Positions 49,347-51,970 of a stretch of 51,970 nt of DNA are shown piece after piece. The stretch is from Streptomyces albidus (ex Kaewkla and Franco 2022). GTDB taxonomy: Bacteria; Actinomycetota; Actinomycetes; Streptomycetales; Streptomycetaceae. The notes beneath the pieces were generated by a model. That model was not told where the DNA came from. It saw nothing but the letters and a program-made list of their open reading frames with translations, and ran no database searches. A program made the position numbers and the translations under genes. The stretch is from NCBI RefSeq assembly GCF_013870515.1, contig NZ_JACBXA010000016.1:1-51970 (forward strand), read 5' to 3'. Within the stretch, counting starts at the first letter, position 1, and each line of letters starts with the position of its first letter.

Positions 49347-51329
49347 TCAGCCGCCGACGTGGATACCGGGCCGACGGTCGGGTTCGGGTTCGTTGCGGCG
49401 GATGATCTCGCGAGTGACGGGAGCGGTGTCGCCGCGACCGAGCAGGAAGTAGCGGAACATGTGGCGCAGAGGGCTGCCTTCGGCCCACGAGAAGTAGCAG
49501 TGCGGCTGGACACCGGTGGCGTCGCGCAGGGCGAGCAGGATCGCGGCGATGGCGTTCGGGGCGGCCGGGGCCTCGGCCCGCAGGATCCGGTGGCCGTCGA
49601 CCTCGACGCCGTGCACGGTGAGGGATTCGCTGAAGTCGGACGGATCGACCACGTCGATCTCCAGGAACAGCACGTCCGCCGGGCCGGGCACGGGATTGTC
49701 GAGGCGCTGCTCGCGCTCCTTGGCGGAGTACTCAGCTCCGTCACCCGCCTGACGCCGGTTGGCGATGACGTTGATGGAGGCGTCGTAGGCGAGGGTGTCG
49801 GCGACGAACTGACGGGCGGTCGGGTCGAAGAGGATGCGGTCGGCACGCAGCTCGGTGGTGCGTGAGACGCGGGAGATCAGCGACACGGCGATGATGCCGA
49901 GGATGAACAGGCCCGAGATGGCGATGCCGTCGGGCTTGTCGACGATGTTGGCCACCAGCGCGTAGAGCAGCACCAGCGTGAGCAGCCCGAAGCCTGTGGC
50001 AGCCGCGCGTCGACGGCGGCGTACGACTGAAACGGTGACCGCGAACGCACCGGAGACCATCATGGCGAGGATGCCGGTGGCGTAGGCGCCCGCCTGGGCG
50101 TCGACGTCGGCCTCGAATCCGATCGTGATGAGGACGCAGAGTGCGGTGTAGATCATCACGACGGGCCGTACCGCACGTCCCCATTCCGGGGCCATGCCGT
50201 AGTCGGGCAGGTATCGCGGGACGATGTTGACCAGCCCGGCCATCGCGGAGGCGCCGGCGAACCATAGGATCAGGATGGTGCTGATGTCGTAGACGGTGCC
50301 GAACGCCTCCCCGACGTTCTCGTGAGCCAGCCAGGCCAGGGCCCGGCCGTTGGCGGCGCCACCGGGCTCGAACTCCTTGTGGGGGATGAGGACGGTGGTC
50401 ACGAAGCTGGCGGACAGCAGGTAGACGCTCATGGTGAGCGCGGCCGTGGTCAGCAGCCTTCGGGTGTTGCGGATACGGGAGCGCAGACGCTGCTCGGCAT
50501 CGGCGCCCTCGGCGGCCACGAGCGGCATCATGCTGACACCGGTCTCGAAGCCGGAGAGGCCCAGCACCAGCAGCGGAAAGGCCAGGAGCGCCGGCCGGGC
50601 CAGATCGCCGAAGCCGCCTCCGCCCTCGGCAAGCGCGTCCGTCCATGCCGACCAGGCGCCTGTCGTGGTGAACACGTCCACCAACCCGACAGCAATGACC
50701 ACCGCGTTGAGCATCAGGAAGACGGCGACCAGCGGGATGGCCACGCTGACCGCTTCGCTGAAGCCGAGCAGGAACACCCCTCCTAGAACCAGCAACAGCG
50801 CCACGGTGATGGCGACTTCATGACCGTGCAGGGCATGGGGCAGGTAGGGGTTCTCCGTCACGTGGACCGAGGCGTCCGCCGCGGACAGCGTGATCGTGAT
50901 GATCCACGACGTGGCTACGAAGCCGAGCAGGGCCAGCACGAACAGCTTGCCCCACCAGAACGGCAGCAGGTCCTCCAGCATCGCCACCGAGCCGGCTCCG
51001 TGGGGGCTCTCCCCGGACACGCGCCGGTACATCGGCAGCATCCCGACCAGCGTCAAGATCACGATCAGCAGCGTCGCCAGCGGGGACACGGCTCCGGCCG
51101 CGAGGGCCGCGATCGCCGGCACATAGGCGAGGCTGGAGAAGTAGTCCACCCCGGTCAGGCACATCACCTTCCACCAGGCGTGCGTCTCCGTATGTCCCTC
51201 ACCTGCCGCGGGCCCCACCGGCTGCACCCGATGGCGCAGCAACCACCCGGCCAGGCGGCCGGTCGGCTGGGCTCGAAGAGCGGGGCTGTCCACCGCTTCC
51301 GGCACGGCCGGCCCGTTCGTGTCTGCCAT
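49347..51329 (-). CDS. APC-family amino acid/cation permease
   Basis: 660 residues. An N-terminal cytoplasmic region of about 45 residues, then 12 or so transmembrane segments starting [20 protein letters not shown], with the APC-like helix-1 and [20 protein letters not shown] patterns. A soluble C-terminal domain of about 170 residues follows (from [20 protein letters not shown]). This arrangement occurs in actinobacterial APC transporters annotated as amino acid permeases and resembles Kup-like proteins with cytosolic tails. Substrate not predictable. Single gene. Confidence 0.8.
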   Translation of the reverse strand: MADTNGPAVPEAVDSPALRAQPTGRLAGWLLRHRVQPVGPAAGEGHTETHAWWKVMCLTGVDYFSSLAYVPAIAALAAGAVSPLATLLIVILTLVGMLPMYRRVSGESPHGAGSVAMLEDLLPFWWGKLFVLALLGFVATSWIITITLSAADASVHVTENPYLPHALHGHEVAITVALLLVLGGVFLLGFSEAVSVAIPLVAVFLMLNAVVIAVGLVDVFTTTGAWSAWTDALAEGGGGFGDLARPALLAFPLLVLGLSGFETGVSMMPLVAAEGADAEQRLRSRIRNTRRLLTTAALTMSVYLLSASFVTTVLIPHKEFEPGGAANGRALAWLAHENVGEAFGTVYDISTILILWFAGASAMAGLVNIVPRYLPDYGMAPEWGRAVRPVVMIYTALCVLITIGFEADVDAQAGAYATGILAMMVSGAFAVTVSVVRRRRRAAATGFGLLTLVLLYALVANIVDKPDGIAISGLFILGIIAVSLISRVSRTTELRADRILFDPTARQFVADTLAYDASINVIANRRQAGDGAEYSAKEREQRLDNPVPGPADVLFLEIDVVDPSDFSESLTVHGVEVDGHRILRAEAPAAPNAIAAILLALRDATGVQPHCYFSWAEGSPLRHMFRYFLLGRGDTAPVTREIIRRNEPEPDRRPGIHVGG

Positions 51330-51702
51330 TCCGCTGTCAGCCTTCCCTTTCCGTCCAGCACGTCGTCACTGCTCTCGCGGCACCCCGACGGGCACCGAGT
51401 ATGGGGCCCTTCGAAGGCGCTGAGCGCACCGGGGTGAGCTGCGGCGGCCCTGCGCTGACGCCCTGTCGGTGCGGTTCACCCTGCAAGACGGAAGCCGTCC
51501 ACGCCCTTGCGACATCACATGGCGTCACGTGACACCGAGTGGCACCACCTGGTGCCGTCCTGGCGCCAATCCATGCCATCGAGAGCGCGTGAGCATGCGT
51601 GGCGCCATGGTCATCCAGATCGTTCTCCTTGCGTTTTCGCAGCTCAGGATGGTGATAGGTAGGCCTGTCCCGTAAAGGAGGTCACTCGGGGTTGCGTGTG
51701 GC
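51330..51702. other. intergenic region between divergent genes
   Basis: Gene-less region between the APC transporter and the HicB/Arc-like gene. It includes a TGGCACCACCTGGTGCC-like dyad around 51540-51556 and a strong but apparently unused AAAGGAGGT at 51674-51682. Promoters for both genes are expected here. Confidence 0.4.
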
Positions 51703-51724
51703 GCCATAGTGGTGTCACTATGGC
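51703..51724. promoter_or_regulatory. inverted-repeat operator abutting a start codon
   Basis: GCCATAGTG-GTGT-CACTATGGC, a perfect 9-4-9 dyad ending 3 bp before the ATG at 51728. Its position over the start region suggests autoregulation of the ribbon-helix-helix-like product. Confidence 0.6.
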
Positions 51725-51727
51725 GTC

Positions 51728-51970
51728 ATGGACCTCACCCCGTATGTCGACACCCTCCGCCGCGAACTCGCGGTGGCAGCCGAAGCCGGTGGCGACGAAG
51801 CCCGCGAGCTGAGCGAGAGGCTCACTGCTCCTCTGGAGTCGGCGACCCGGCTGACGATGCTCAACGTGCTCTCCGCCGCGATGGACGAGATCACCCGCGA
51901 ACTCGCCCCGGGCTCGGTCGACGTGCGGCTGCGCGGGCTCGACCCCGACTTCGTGGTGACGCTGCCTCCC
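51728..51970 (+). CDS. HicB/Arc-like small regulator or antitoxin (partial, cut by window end)
   Basis: 81 codons are visible and open to the window edge: MDLTPYVDTLRRELAVAAEA, ERLTAPLESATRLTMLNVLS, ITRELAPGSVDVRLRGLDPD, FVVTLPP. This N-terminus is a common Streptomyces family whose members are usually annotated as HicB-family antitoxins or Arc-like DNA-binding proteins; the DNA-binding part would lie beyond the window. No classical ribosome binding site precedes the ATG, so the transcript may be leaderless. A dyad sits directly upstream. Confidence 0.65.
   Translation, partial: MDLTPYVDTLRRELAVAAEAGGDEARELSERLTAPLESATRLTMLNVLSAAMDEITRELAPGSVDVRLRGLDPDFVVTLPP

Noticed and set aside
1..51970. 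tRNA, rRNA, transposase or integrase genes
   Set aside because: None found by reading both strands; mobility is inferred only from repeats and broken genes.

Overview
The window is high-GC actinobacterial DNA with Streptomyces-type gene content. The strongest markers are a telomere-associated protein gene (tap, 5693-7843) and a telomere terminal-protein gene (tpg, 39636-40193), the two proteins Streptomyces uses to replicate the ends of linear chromosomes and plasmids. The segment is therefore probably from the arm of a linear replicon. No transposase, integrase, tRNA, rRNA or CRISPR array was seen. Functions are read from protein motifs and family knowledge; no database search was possible.

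Layout. (1) 1-5410: the end of an Mrp-type cation/proton antiporter operon (mrpF, mrpG), a DoxX-like membrane protein, an anti-sigma-type ATPase, and a sugar-acid locus (MFS transporter diverging from a KDPG-type aldolase and a GntR/FCD regulator), then a small STAS-like protein. (2) 5693-7843: tap, in which a pattern like the palm motifs of protein-primed family-B DNA polymerases can be seen. (3) 7960-18915: an apparent organoarsenical biosynthesis cluster. It holds a cobalamin/radical-SAM enzyme, an ArsL-like radical-SAM enzyme ending in RCCVKC, a FemAB/GNAT-like ligase, a COG0523 GTPase, ArsM, a PiT transporter, ArsR, an ATP-grasp ligase and a DUF318/ArsP-type permease. (4) 19223-23441: arsenic resistance: three ArsR regulators, ArsC, Acr3, a small membrane protein, a broken flavoprotein gene and an ArsM-ArsN1 fusion. 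(5) 23653-38022: seven paralogous secreted right-handed beta-helix proteins and two secreted seven-repeat YVTN beta-propellers, with shared leaders and terminators. A chloramphenicol exporter gene (cmlR type) sits between two near-identical direct copies. (6) 38338-40605: a secreted protein, tpg, and the tail of a broken ScfR/RamB-type regulator. (7) 40765-46757: a rhamnoside uptake and hydrolysis operon (ABC transporter plus GH78 alpha-L-rhamnosidase) behind a LacI-type operator and flanked by copies of a short repeat. (8) 47172-51970: enoyl-CoA hydratase, a tandem GNAT, an APC-family transporter and the start of a small HicB/Arc-like gene.

How it may work together. The arsenic genes are consistent with making an arsinothricin-like amino acid (ArsL adds a carbon chain to As(III), ArsM methylates). 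The ATP-grasp and FemAB-like ligases could then condense it with amino acids, and the permease could export the product. ArsN1, ArsM, ArsC and Acr3 next door would protect the producer. This 'arsenical peptide' reading is inference. All of regions 3-5 lie between tap and tpg, which are normally adjacent, so about 32 kb of accessory DNA appears to have entered the telomere operon.
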